NCBI GenBank assembly: GCA_027314465.1
Contig: DAHVAU010000062.1
Span: 1-6,183, forward strand
Length of the DNA: 6,183 nt
Source: Microcaldota archaeon
GTDB lineage: Archaea > Micrarchaeota > Micrarchaeia > Micrarchaeales > CABMGC01
Direction: 5' to 3'
Made by a program: the position numbers and the translations under genes. Position 1 is the first letter of the stretch; every line of letters starts with the position of its first letter. The notes beneath the pieces were generated by a model. It did no database searches. It saw only the letters and a program-made list of their open reading frames with translations, and was not told where the DNA came from. Below are positions 1 to 6,097 of the stretch, in pieces.

Positions 1-299
1 TAAGCGCGCGACTTTACAAGCTGTATCGACCCAAGGGCGAGGAGCTCGACTAGAGCTATGACAAGGAAGAGGTACGAGTCTGCAAGCAGCACCGAATATA
101 CATTGACAGCAAAGAGAGACTCCATCAGGGTGGTGAGCCCGAAGAGCCACATTCCAAGGCCCCATAATAGGTAGCTGCGAGCCTTCCTGTTGCTGGCATA
201 CCTGATGATAAGTGCCTTTGACAGCATGAACGTGGCGGTGGACAGAAATATCGTTACCACGAATACTGATATCTGCAGGTAATTCGCCATTGCGCCCAT
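1..299 (-). CDS. Partial unrecognised membrane protein, N-terminal part (runs off left edge)
   Basis: Reading the minus strand from the ATG at 299 gives 99 uninterrupted codons to the window edge. The last two bases read TA, so the next codon is either Tyr or a stop and the true length is unknown. The product begins MGAMANYLQISVFVV and has three strongly hydrophobic stretches, at about residues 6-30, 43-66 and 70-95, with a basic turn between the first two (RYASNRKARS), so it is an integral membrane protein. Codon use (ATA, AGG) matches the neighbours. An in-frame ATG at 290 is an alternative start. The ATG at 299 is preferred because a TTATAAA box A lies about 23 bases upstream, giving an essentially leaderless transcript. 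The gene is divergent from the amino-acid permease at 411. I recognise no family, and three or four TM segments alone do not indicate a function. Confidence 0.7.
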   Translation of the reverse strand, partial: MGAMANYLQISVFVVTIFLSTATFMLSKALIIRYASNRKARSYLLWGLGMWLFGLTTLMESLFAVNVYSVLLADSYLFLVIALVELLALGSIQLVKSRA

Positions 300-318
300 A
301 AATCGCTGGCCTTTATCC

Positions 319-325
319 TTTATAA
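319..325 (-). promoter_or_regulatory. Box A (TATA) for the membrane protein starting at 299
   Basis: The minus strand reads GTTATAAAGG here, close to the archaeal box A consensus. Its centre is about 23 bases from the ATG at 299, the spacing expected when transcription starts at or next to the start codon. The near-symmetric core (TTTATAA on the plus strand) could also serve rightward transcription, with initiation near 348. Confidence 0.5.
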
Positions 326-351
326 CTTAGGCCAGGTGAGCATTGGAAGGG

Positions 352-359
352 AATAAAAG
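352..359 (+). promoter_or_regulatory. Possible box A for the amino-acid permease
   Basis: AATAAAAG follows a purine-rich stretch (GGAAGGG) that could act as a BRE. Initiation about 26 bases downstream, near 380, would give a leader of about 30 bases to the ATG at 411, and that leader contains GGGAAG (388-393) as a weak ribosome-binding site. The box at 319-325 is a competing assignment. Confidence 0.3.
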
Positions 360-410
360 GCTTGTTTGAGATGAGTAGTAGCCGGCTGGGAAGAGCGGCG
401 CTTGATATCG

Positions 411-1727
411 ATGGCGGGATTTAGAAAGGTGCTCACGTTCTGGGACATCTTCTGGCTGGGCATAGGGGGGATGGTAGGCGTAGCGATACTCACCTTCCCT
501 GCCCAGACCTTCGCCAGCGCCGGACCATCCAGCATCATATCCTGGGTGCTCGCAGGAGTGTTCTCAATGCTCATGGCTGTCGTATATGCGGAGATGACAA
601 CGGCATTCCCAAAGTCAGGGGCTCTTGTGGTCTTTGCGTACGAGGCGTTCGGGAAGGGCATGTGGGCCAGGTATCTCGCATTCCTTGAGGGCGTAGGATT
701 CTACCTGGGCACGCTCTTTGGCATAGTCGTGTCCGCCATAATACTGGGAAACTATATATCGCCTTGGTTCTCCAGCGGCATAGGGCTCGTAGTGGCCGCA
801 GAGGCATCACTGCTGATAGTAGGCGTGGTGAACATATTCGGGGCCAGGGTGACGAGCGATGCCAACAAGGCGATGAGCATATTCTTCACAGCGCTCTTTG
901 GCATAATAATAGCTCTTGGGCTGTGGTACGGGAAGTTCTCGAGCCTCGTGCCTTTCGTGTCCGGCTCGTCCGGATTCTTCGGCATAATCTATTCCATACC
1001 AGTAGCGATACTCGCATACGGGGCATGGACAGCAGTCATAGCGGTGCCTGAAGAGACCAAGAAGGTCAGGGACATTCCAAGGGCGCTGATGTACTCGATT
1101 GGAGGAGCAACGCTGATATACGCGCTGCTTGTTCTTGTAACCTACACCAACGTCAATGCCGCCCAGCTCACCGGCAATAACTATTACCCGGTGCTTGCTC
1201 TGGTGGCGACGTTCAACAGCCCGGTTGTGCTTCTCCTGTTCAAGGTGGCTGCGATATTCTCCATTGTGGCAGTCATGCTTGTGATGGTCATGGCCAATGC
1301 CAGGATAACATACGCCATGGGCAGGCTTAACTTCCTGCCGCAGAGCATGAAGAGGCTCTCGGGCCATTCCATACCGCTGTACGCAACGCTTTTCGCGTTC
1401 ACCATACCAATGCTCCTGTCCTTCTTCCCCGGTTACTACTACCAGTACGTGATAATAGGGGCGGTAGTGGGCACTGGGATACCAAGGCTAATAGACCTGG
1501 CTGCATACCTGAGGATACGTAAGCGCAGCGACTACAGGCCCGCATTCAGGCTCAGGTACGGGCTGGCGATATCCGCCGCCGCACTTATAGGGCTTGTAAT
1601 CTCAGAGCTTAGCATAGCCATAAGCGACATAGGATGGTCAGTGGTGGCGCTTGCGGCGATAAGCATCGCGTTCGTGGCGCTGGAGATGCATAGGAAACGC
1701 AATATGCGCAGCGATGTCACTGCGTAG
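411..1727 (+). CDS. APC-superfamily amino-acid permease
   Basis: This is a 438-residue integral membrane protein, normal length for the amino acid/polyamine/organocation superfamily (AA_permease_2 type), with about 12 hydrophobic segments. Family marks are visible in order: the glycine-rich unwound TM1 (GIGGMVGVAI, residues 17-26), the TM2-TM3 region EMTTAFPKSGALVVFAYEAFG (61-81 by position, with conserved E61, P67, G70), the TM6 exit PEETKKVRDIP (213-223), and ARITYAMGRLNFLP (297-310). It should take up amino acids or related amines across the cytoplasmic membrane by ion symport or exchange. The exact substrate cannot be read from sequence. ATG 411 was chosen; an in-frame TTG at 402, 9 bases downstream of GGGAAG, is an alternative adding three residues, and an in-frame stop at 372-374 rules out anything longer. 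The gene is divergent from the membrane protein at 1-299 and its last 11 bases overlap convergent ribK. Confidence 0.9.
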   Translation: MAGFRKVLTFWDIFWLGIGGMVGVAILTFPAQTFASAGPSSIISWVLAGVFSMLMAVVYAEMTTAFPKSGALVVFAYEAFGKGMWARYLAFLEGVGFYLGTLFGIVVSAIILGNYISPWFSSGIGLVVAAEASLLIVGVVNIFGARVTSDANKAMSIFFTALFGIIIALGLWYGKFSSLVPFVSGSSGFFGIIYSIPVAILAYGAWTAVIAVPEETKKVRDIPRALMYSIGGATLIYALLVLVTYTNVNAAQLTGNNYYPVLALVATFNSPVVLLLFKVAAIFSIVAVMLVMVMANARITYAMGRLNFLPQSMKRLSGHSIPLYATLFAFTIPMLLSFFPGYYYQYVIIGAVVGTGIPRLIDLAAYLRIRKRSDYRPAFRLRYGLAISAAALIGLVISELSIAISDIGWSVVALAAISIAFVALEMHRKRNMRSDVTA

Positions 1728-2118
1728 AGACGCTGACTTCGACGATGTCTCCGTCTTTGAGTGAGAGCTCCTCCCTGAGGTTCTTGTTTGCTACCAGCTC
1801 GAACACATCGGTATGCGAGGTCTTCTCAGGTATCACTAGGGCGCATCTCACTCCAGACAGGCTGGCCTCGAAAGCCTTGACTGCACCAAACACCTTCCCT
1901 TCCCTGCTGAATCCCTCGATAATTATCCCGTAGGATGACTTTAGCATGGAGAGCTCAGACGCAGACGCTGCGTCTACCCTGAGATTCAGCGTGCCGTGGT
2001 ATGGATCTATGCCAAGCTTGCTTATGAACTGGTCCTTGTACTCCTTCGCCGACATGAAATACCTTCCCTTCCCAAGCCCAGTTACAACCGTGCCGCGCAA
2101 TATTACGTTCTTGTCCAT
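1717..2118 (-). CDS. ribK: CTP-dependent riboflavin kinase (archaeal RibK, DUF120 family)
   Basis: The 133-residue cytoplasmic enzyme phosphorylates riboflavin to FMN using CTP rather than ATP, the archaeal route to flavin cofactors. Motifs: the glycine-rich GLGKGRYF (residues 14-21), PYHGTLNL (39-46) and the C-terminal LREELSLKDGDIVEV (114-128). T43 and N45 in GTLN fall at the numbered positions that, as I recall it, bind Mg2+ in the Methanocaldococcus jannaschii enzyme, and the length matches that protein closely. It is the stand-alone form: there is no N-terminal helix-turn-helix domain as in the fused RbkR regulator-kinases of other archaea. The start follows the stop of the DHA2 transporter by only 9 bases and has no strong Shine-Dalgarno, so translation is probably coupled to the upstream gene and both share one transcript. 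The stop lies inside the 3' end of the permease on the other strand. Confidence 0.93.
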   Translation of the reverse strand: MDKNVILRGTVVTGLGKGRYFMSAKEYKDQFISKLGIDPYHGTLNLRVDAASASELSMLKSSYGIIIEGFSREGKVFGAVKAFEASLSGVRCALVIPEKTSHTDVFELVANKNLREELSLKDGDIVEVSVSTQ

Positions 2119-2127
2119 CTGATCGAC

Positions 2128-3825
2128 TCATGTGGCAATATGCTCCCTGCTCCTGAGCATCGAGGCAACAGCTGCAGCAAATGAGAGCAGCGCGCTGAAG
2201 TACATCACATCCCTTAGGCCCTGCTGGAACGGACTTGATATCAGGTCCGGGAAGAACTCAAGCCCCGTTATGAACTGCTGCTTGGCGGCAGGCAGACTAG
2301 ACAGCGTTGCGTTTGGTATGAGAGTCTTCATGGGATTGTCGCCCAAGAGGGCTGCGAACAGGGCCGAGGATGTAGGGAGCTTTGATATGTTAAAGGCGAG
2401 CTGAGCCGAGATGTTCTGAGCTACAAGTCCGCTGTATATCGCATGAGGAAGCTGCACTGCGATGCCTGCGCTGAGAAGGCCGAAGAATATGACTATGCTA
2501 AACATCATGGACATGTTGAGGAATGTGACCCTCATCCCCGAGGCTACGCCCCTGCGCTCGGGCGGGGCGGCATTCATTATCGCAGTTGCATTAGGAGAGC
2601 TGAACATCCCCTGGCCAACCCCAAGCATGAATATTATGGGCAGGAATGCGTAGTAGTTGAAATTCGTCGGCAGCAGGGCCATGAGCAGGAAGCCTCCGCA
2701 GTTTATCAGCATGCCCAGAGTTGTGAACACCCTTGCGCCGTACTTGTCAGATAGATATCCGGATATGGGGCCTGTGAGCAGGAATCCTATTGCCAGCGGC
2801 AGCATCGCTATTGCAGCGTGCAGCGGAGTGTCAAGGAAGTTTACGCCGTGAAGCGGCAGCCAGATCCCCTGCAGCCATATGATTATCAGGAACTGCATTC
2901 CTCCCCTTGCTATGCTGGCCAGCAGCTGGCTGAGTATCCCTGCGGAGAACTCCCTGATCCTGAACAGGTCCAGGTTGAACATTGGATGCGATGCTTTTGT
3001 CTCTACGTATACGAATGCCGCTGAGAGTATGATCCCTGCCGTCAGCAGGATTCCTGAGTAGCCTGAGGCAGATGCAGGTATGAGCATGTATGTGAGGCCG
3101 ATTAATATGGAAAGCATGGCCAGGGCGAACAGCACGTTGCCAAGTATGTCGAAGTTCTTTATCTTGTCAAGCGTTGCGATCTCCCTTAGTGCAAGATACG
3201 CCCATGCAGTGCCGAGTATACCTACGGGAACGCTGACAAGGAAGATGAGGTGCCAGTCTATTGCAGAGAGCACTCCGCCGACTATGAGGCCGAGAAGGCT
3301 GCCGCCTACCACTGCTATCTGGTTCACCCCTATGGCCTTGCCCCTCTCCTCCTTGGGGAATGCGTCGGTGAGTATCGCTGCGCTGTTTGCCATGAGAAAT
3401 GAGCCGCCTATTCCCTGCACGACCCTAAGGGCTATTAGCGAGAGCGCTCCTGTAGTGCCGCTTATGAAAAGCGATGATATGTACAGCAGTGTTGATGCGA
3501 CTGCGAATATGAGAAAGCCAAGGTTGTATATGCGCACACGGCCGAACATGTCAGACAGCCTGCCTATGGTGAGCAGGAATATCGAGCTCGATATAGTGTA
3601 TCCTAGAAGCAGCCAGAGCAGAAGATCCGCGCTGCCTGGAGCCAGGGCGTTCACTCCGAGCCCGTTGAATATCGCAGGAAGCGATATGAGCAGTATCGAG
3701 CTGTCTATTCCTGCCATCAGGCCTCCGAGGGTCGTGTTTGAGAGCGCTATCCATTTGTAGTGGATACCGAGCCGGGCTTCCCTCCTTTCAGTCTGGGCGT
3801 CGTATTTGGACTGGCTTTCAGCCAT
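2128..3825 (-). CDS. 14-TM MFS transporter, DHA2 (EmrB/QacA-like) family
   Basis: The 565-residue protein has the length and layout of DHA2 proton-coupled efflux carriers: 14 hydrophobic segments and a large extracytoplasmic loop before the last TM (roughly residues 465-540). TM1 carries the D1-type motif GIDSSILLISLP (39-50, D41). Motif A is GRLSDMFGRVR (88-98) and motif B is LRVVQGIGG (133-141, with R134). Motif C is atypical: GLIVGG at 179-184 where antiporters usually have GPxxGG, so the conserved proline is Leu180. The N-terminus is a charged cytoplasmic tail. The start at 3825 is supported by the shared box A about 35 bases upstream. It is first in a two-gene operon with ribK, 9 bases apart. 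Family knowledge suggests proton-driven export of hydrophobic or cationic compounds; a flavin-related substrate is only an inference from ribK. Confidence 0.88.
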   Translation of the reverse strand: MAESQSKYDAQTERREARLGIHYKWIALSNTTLGGLMAGIDSSILLISLPAIFNGLGVNALAPGSADLLLWLLLGYTISSSIFLLTIGRLSDMFGRVRIYNLGFLIFAVASTLLYISSLFISGTTGALSLIALRVVQGIGGSFLMANSAAILTDAFPKEERGKAIGVNQIAVVGGSLLGLIVGGVLSAIDWHLIFLVSVPVGILGTAWAYLALREIATLDKIKNFDILGNVLFALAMLSILIGLTYMLIPASASGYSGILLTAGIILSAAFVYVETKASHPMFNLDLFRIREFSAGILSQLLASIARGGMQFLIIIWLQGIWLPLHGVNFLDTPLHAAIAMLPLAIGFLLTGPISGYLSDKYGARVFTTLGMLINCGGFLLMALLPTNFNYYAFLPIIFMLGVGQGMFSSPNATAIMNAAPPERRGVASGMRVTFLNMSMMFSIVIFFGLLSAGIAVQLPHAIYSGLVAQNISAQLAFNISKLPTSSALFAALLGDNPMKTLIPNATLSSLPAAKQQFITGLEFFPDLISSPFQQGLRDVMYFSALLSFAAAVASMLRSREHIAT

Positions 3826-3854
3826 AACAAGGACAATCTATGAATTGCGAGCAG

Positions 3855-3864
3855 ATATTTAAAT
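3855..3864. promoter_or_regulatory. Shared palindromic box A between two divergent MFS genes
   Basis: ATATTTAAAT contains the perfect palindrome ATTTAAAT (3857-3864) and is the only AT-rich element in the 60-base gap. It is centred about 26 bases before the ATG at 3886, which predicts a leaderless transcript to the right. It is about 35 bases from the ATG at 3825, which predicts a leader of about 10 bases to the left. Being symmetric, one TBP site may serve both directions. Confidence 0.6.
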
Positions 3865-3885
3865 GCTAATGCAATAGATGAGCTT

Positions 3886-5103
3886 ATGCCTAGCGCAGGA
3901 TCAAGGAGGCTCAGGGCGCTGGCGTTCACCTCGCTTGGGCACTTTAGCAACGACTTCACAACGCTGCTCTTCTCAGTGCTGATAATCTACTACAACAAGG
4001 AGTTCGGCCTGAGCCTTGCACTGCTGGGCGCGGTTGCGATAGCATACAACATAATAAGCGGGTTCCTGAGCACGCCAGTAGGGAGGCTAGCTGACAGGAC
4101 CATGATGCACAGAACACTCATGGCCGCAGGCATTGCAGTGCTTGGCGTATCCATGATTCTCTTCGCCGTGTCGTTCGCCTCAGGTACGTATGTAATACCA
4201 GCAATGATCGCCGCAGTGATACTGCTTGGGATCGGAGAGGCCTTCTACCATCCGCTGGGGGCAGCTGTGCTAAACAGGATATACTCGGGCAGATCCGCAT
4301 CTGCCCTTGGCATAAACGGCTCTTTTGGAAGCGTTGGCAGATCGCTGCTGCCGATAGTGCTCATACCGCTGATACTCTCGATCGGGGAGTTCTACGCCCT
4401 GCTGATACTTGGGGCATACGCAATACTTGCAGGCGCGGCGATATTCCTGGGCCTTGGATTCCTTAAGGACGGGGAGGTGCGTATGGCCGACACCGTAAGA
4501 AAGGCAGCAAACAACAAGCAGGCTATTAAGCGCTACAGGCCTGCGCTTGCAGTCCTTGTGGCAATGGTGTTTGTAAGGGCGATGTTTCTTCTTGGCACTA
4601 CTACATACATATCAGAATACCTGCTCATCCAGAGCGGCTCTGAGATAATTGTGGGCTATGTGCTCACGATAAGCTTCATAACTGCCATAATAGGGCAGCC
4701 AGTCTTCGGAAAGCTCACTGACATGTACGGTGGCAAGGTCACTATAGGCATAACCACCGTGTTCTCCGCGCTGCTCTTCTTCCTGTTCATGCTGTCAGGT
4801 TCGAACATGGTACTCATCACCCTCTTCTATGCAGTCTTCATCTTCCTCTCGTTCACAGGCTTCCCTGTCCTGCTCGGCTACGTGAACCAGATAGTGCCAA
4901 GGGACATCACGACAACTGCGCACGGGATGGTCTGGGGCATAGGCAACACGATAGGAGGGGCGGCAGGCATAGCAGTGATGTCGCTGCTGCTGTTCCTGGG
5001 TCTGAGCCTTGCTGACACCATGTGGGCAATGCTCGTGTTCGCAGTCGCATCGATATTCTTCCTGCCGTTCATACCAGGGAGAAGAAGATCCGTAGCGCAG
5101 TGA
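3886..5103 (+). CDS. 12-TM MFS transporter, fosmidomycin-resistance (Fsr)-like
   Basis: This 405-residue membrane protein has two six-TM halves separated by a basic cytoplasmic loop at about residues 190-220. Features typical of Fsr-like carriers are the TM1 motif GHFSNDF (18-24, with the H-x-x-N-D core), motif A GRLADRTMMHR (66-76), and FYHPLGAAVL (120-129) followed by the glycine-rich GSFGSVGRSLLP (145-156). The second half repeats a motif A-like GKLTDMYGGKVT. E. coli Fsr exports fosmidomycin, but archaeal relatives have no defined substrate and may be general exporters, so the substrate is unknown here. The start is fixed by box A 26 bases upstream, with no Shine-Dalgarno needed for a leaderless message. 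It is divergent from the DHA2 transporter and ends 77 bases before the convergent amidohydrolase. Confidence 0.85.
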   Translation: MPSAGSRRLRALAFTSLGHFSNDFTTLLFSVLIIYYNKEFGLSLALLGAVAIAYNIISGFLSTPVGRLADRTMMHRTLMAAGIAVLGVSMILFAVSFASGTYVIPAMIAAVILLGIGEAFYHPLGAAVLNRIYSGRSASALGINGSFGSVGRSLLPIVLIPLILSIGEFYALLILGAYAILAGAAIFLGLGFLKDGEVRMADTVRKAANNKQAIKRYRPALAVLVAMVFVRAMFLLGTTTYISEYLLIQSGSEIIVGYVLTISFITAIIGQPVFGKLTDMYGGKVTIGITTVFSALLFFLFMLSGSNMVLITLFYAVFIFLSFTGFPVLLGYVNQIVPRDITTTAHGMVWGIGNTIGGAAGIAVMSLLLFLGLSLADTMWAMLVFAVASIFFLPFIPGRRRSVAQ

Positions 5104-5180
5104 CCGCGCCATATGCCCATTACTTTCTGCTGCGCTTTCTGAGAAATAGGTATTGCGTAACAGTCCGCCCGATGCACTAG

Positions 5181-5900
5181 CTATTGGAGTTCAAGTAGTT
5201 TCATGATGTTTCTTGAAAATACCAATTCCTGATCATGCTCATTCAGGCCAGAACGCTGCACCTTAAGCTTCTCGATCTCGATGTCAGAATAAGGGGCATC
5301 GGAGCCGAATATAACCCGATCAATGCCTATCTTGTCAGCTACTGGTTTTATGAGAGTGTTAACGGACCACACCGAGGTCTCCATGTAAAGGTTCTTGTGT
5401 TCTTTAACATAATCAAGTATGGATGTATCGGAGTGGCCAAAATGCCCAAGTATTAGATTCATGTCGGGATATGCTTCTGCCAGCAGCATCACTCTTCTAG
5501 GATCCGTATTCGGATTGTTCTCTTTCCTAGTATGTATCAACACAGGTTTCCTGCTATCTGAGATTGCTTTGAATACATTTTCGAAGGTTTTGTCCAGAGG
5601 ATCAAAATTCTGGCTCCTTGGATGAAGCTTGACTCCGTAAAAGCCTTTACTGATAAGCACAGCAAGTTTTCCTGCGTCCATATCATGCGGATCAATTCTA
5701 AGGAATGGAATTACCGGATAGCTCTTACTCATCTCAAGTAATTCCATACTGGCATCAATGAGTGGCTTTTCAGCTTCGTTAAGCGGGAATACCACTGATT
5801 TATCTATCCCATTTGCCTTCATGTCCTGCAACAGCCTTTCTATGGTCATGACTGTGCCATCCTTATCATGCCCTACGTGTGTGTGCGTATCTATTATCAT
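5181..5900 (-). CDS. Metal-dependent amidohydrolase, TIM-barrel (Amidohydro_2-like)
   Basis: The 239-residue cytoplasmic protein has the expected metal-ligand pattern of the amidohydrolase superfamily: HxH on strand 1 (DTHTHVG, H6 and H8), GVKLHP on a mid strand (89-94, K91, H93), LIHTRKE (121-127, H123), LGHFGHSD (151-158, H153 and H156), and the terminal FGSDAPYSD (198-206, catalytic D201). Such proteins hydrolyse or decarboxylate small organic molecules; the substrate cannot be named. At 239 residues it is at the short end for the family but lacks no barrel motif. ATG 5900 is chosen because the family starts directly with the HxH strand. The start has no good Shine-Dalgarno but overlaps the stop of a 24-codon ORF as ATGA. 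Base composition is odd: sampled 60-base rows at 5221, 5341, 5401 and 5521 hold 30, 27, 22 and 21 G+C, against 36 in row 601, suggesting transfer from elsewhere. Confidence 0.88.
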   Translation of the reverse strand: MIIDTHTHVGHDKDGTVMTIERLLQDMKANGIDKSVVFPLNEAEKPLIDASMELLEMSKSYPVIPFLRIDPHDMDAGKLAVLISKGFYGVKLHPRSQNFDPLDKTFENVFKAISDSRKPVLIHTRKENNPNTDPRRVMLLAEAYPDMNLILGHFGHSDTSILDYVKEHKNLYMETSVWSVNTLIKPVADKIGIDRVIFGSDAPYSDIEIEKLKVQRSGLNEHDQELVFSRNIMKLLELQ

Positions 5901-5971
5901 ATTATCAGCTGCGAAGCTGTCCTGTACTCCCAGTTGTCGAGGTATCTTCTGCTCATATGTCCCGTATCCAT
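5897..5971 (-). CDS. Short 24-codon ORF upstream of and overlapping the amidohydrolase
   Basis: Minus-strand ATG at 5971 opens a 24-residue frame ending SQLII, with a TGA stop whose bases overlap the amidohydrolase ATG (ATGA, 5900-5897). It is preceded by the best Shine-Dalgarno in the window, GGGAGGAGAG. The peptide (MDTGHMSRRYLDN...) is hydrophilic, with RR and WEYR, has no signal or TM segment, and uses the local codon style (AGA, AGG, ATA). I recognise no family. It could be a leader peptide that delivers ribosomes to the hydrolase start, a genuine small protein, or the remnant of a gene truncated when the hydrolase arrived. An internal in-frame ATG at 5956 is a possible alternative start but is far from the Shine-Dalgarno. 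Confidence 0.5.
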   Translation of the reverse strand: MDTGHMSRRYLDNWEYRTASQLII

Positions 5972-5981
5972 CTCTCCTCCC
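5972..5981 (-). promoter_or_regulatory. Strong Shine-Dalgarno before the 24-codon ORF
   Basis: Minus strand GGGAGGAGAG, with a GGAGG core (5980-5976) four bases before the ATG at 5971. It matches the archaeal 16S anti-Shine-Dalgarno well and stands out because the other starts in this window are leaderless or weakly led. It decides the start of the short ORF and probably supplies ribosomes to the overlapping hydrolase. Confidence 0.6.
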
Positions 5982-5997
5982 TTATGTTCGTTGTGGA

Positions 5998-6015
5998 AGA
6001 GGAAGTCGTACCTCT
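5998..6015 (-). repeat. Small hairpin resembling the T-arm of the adjacent tRNA
   Basis: Minus strand AGAGG-TACGACTT-CCTCT is a 5-bp stem with an 8-base loop. It aligns without gaps at 14 of 20 bases (5998-6017 against 6031-6050) with the T-arm of the tRNA just upstream, including the shared GGTACGA core and CCTCT. It lies in the spacer between the tRNA and the short ORF. It may be a degenerate partial copy of the tRNA 3' part, a processing or stabilising hairpin, or chance. Confidence 0.3.
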
Positions 6016-6024
6016 GAACTTTTC

Positions 6025-6095
6025 GCCGTGAGAGGGGATCGTACCCTCGACTTCTAGTTTACAAAACTAGCGCTCTACCACTGAGCTACCAGGGC
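6025..6095 (-). tRNA. tRNA-Thr (anticodon UGU), with atypical positions
   Basis: Minus strand from 6095 folds as a full cloverleaf. The acceptor is GCCCTGG against TCACGGC. U8-A9 is followed by the D-arm GCTC-AGTGGTA-GAGC with G18G19. The anticodon arm is CTAGT-TTTGTAA-ACTAG, five perfect pairs with anticodon UGU at 6063-6061. A five-base variable loop (AAGTC) precedes the T-arm GAGGG-TACGATC-CCCTC. UGU reads ACA, so threonine. G1-C72 and C2-G71 fit known Thr identity elements. No intron is seen and CCA is not encoded. Oddities: C4-C69 is a mismatch, G7-U66 is a wobble, position 55 is A instead of the near-universal U, and the discriminator (6024) would be G. Most stems are intact, so a functional gene is favoured, but a decaying copy cannot be excluded. 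Confidence 0.85.
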
Positions 6096-6097
6096 AA

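Noticed and set aside
807..1367. Minus-strand open frame of 186 codons inside the permease
   Set aside because: His/Arg/Tyr-rich shadow protein with no domain, fully within the clearly coding APC permease.
1717..2118. RbkR-type fused regulator/riboflavin kinase
   Set aside because: The protein begins directly with the kinase domain (GLGKGRYF at residue 14); there is no room for a helix-turn-helix domain.
3080..3760. Long plus-strand open frame (226 codons) opposite the DHA2 transporter
   Set aside because: It is the antisense shadow of a well-supported membrane transporter, has no family motif, and its composition (many S, P, R) is typical of reverse-strand reading.
5104..5180. Terminator in the convergent gap, including the interrupted palindrome TTTCTgAGAAA (5136-5146)
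   Set aside because: Only a 5-bp stem with a one-base centre and no long T-run on either strand; not enough to call a terminator.
5758..6057. Plus-strand open frame running from the hydrolase into the tRNA
   Set aside because: Antisense to the hydrolase start and ends in the complement of the tRNA; no motif and no promoter.
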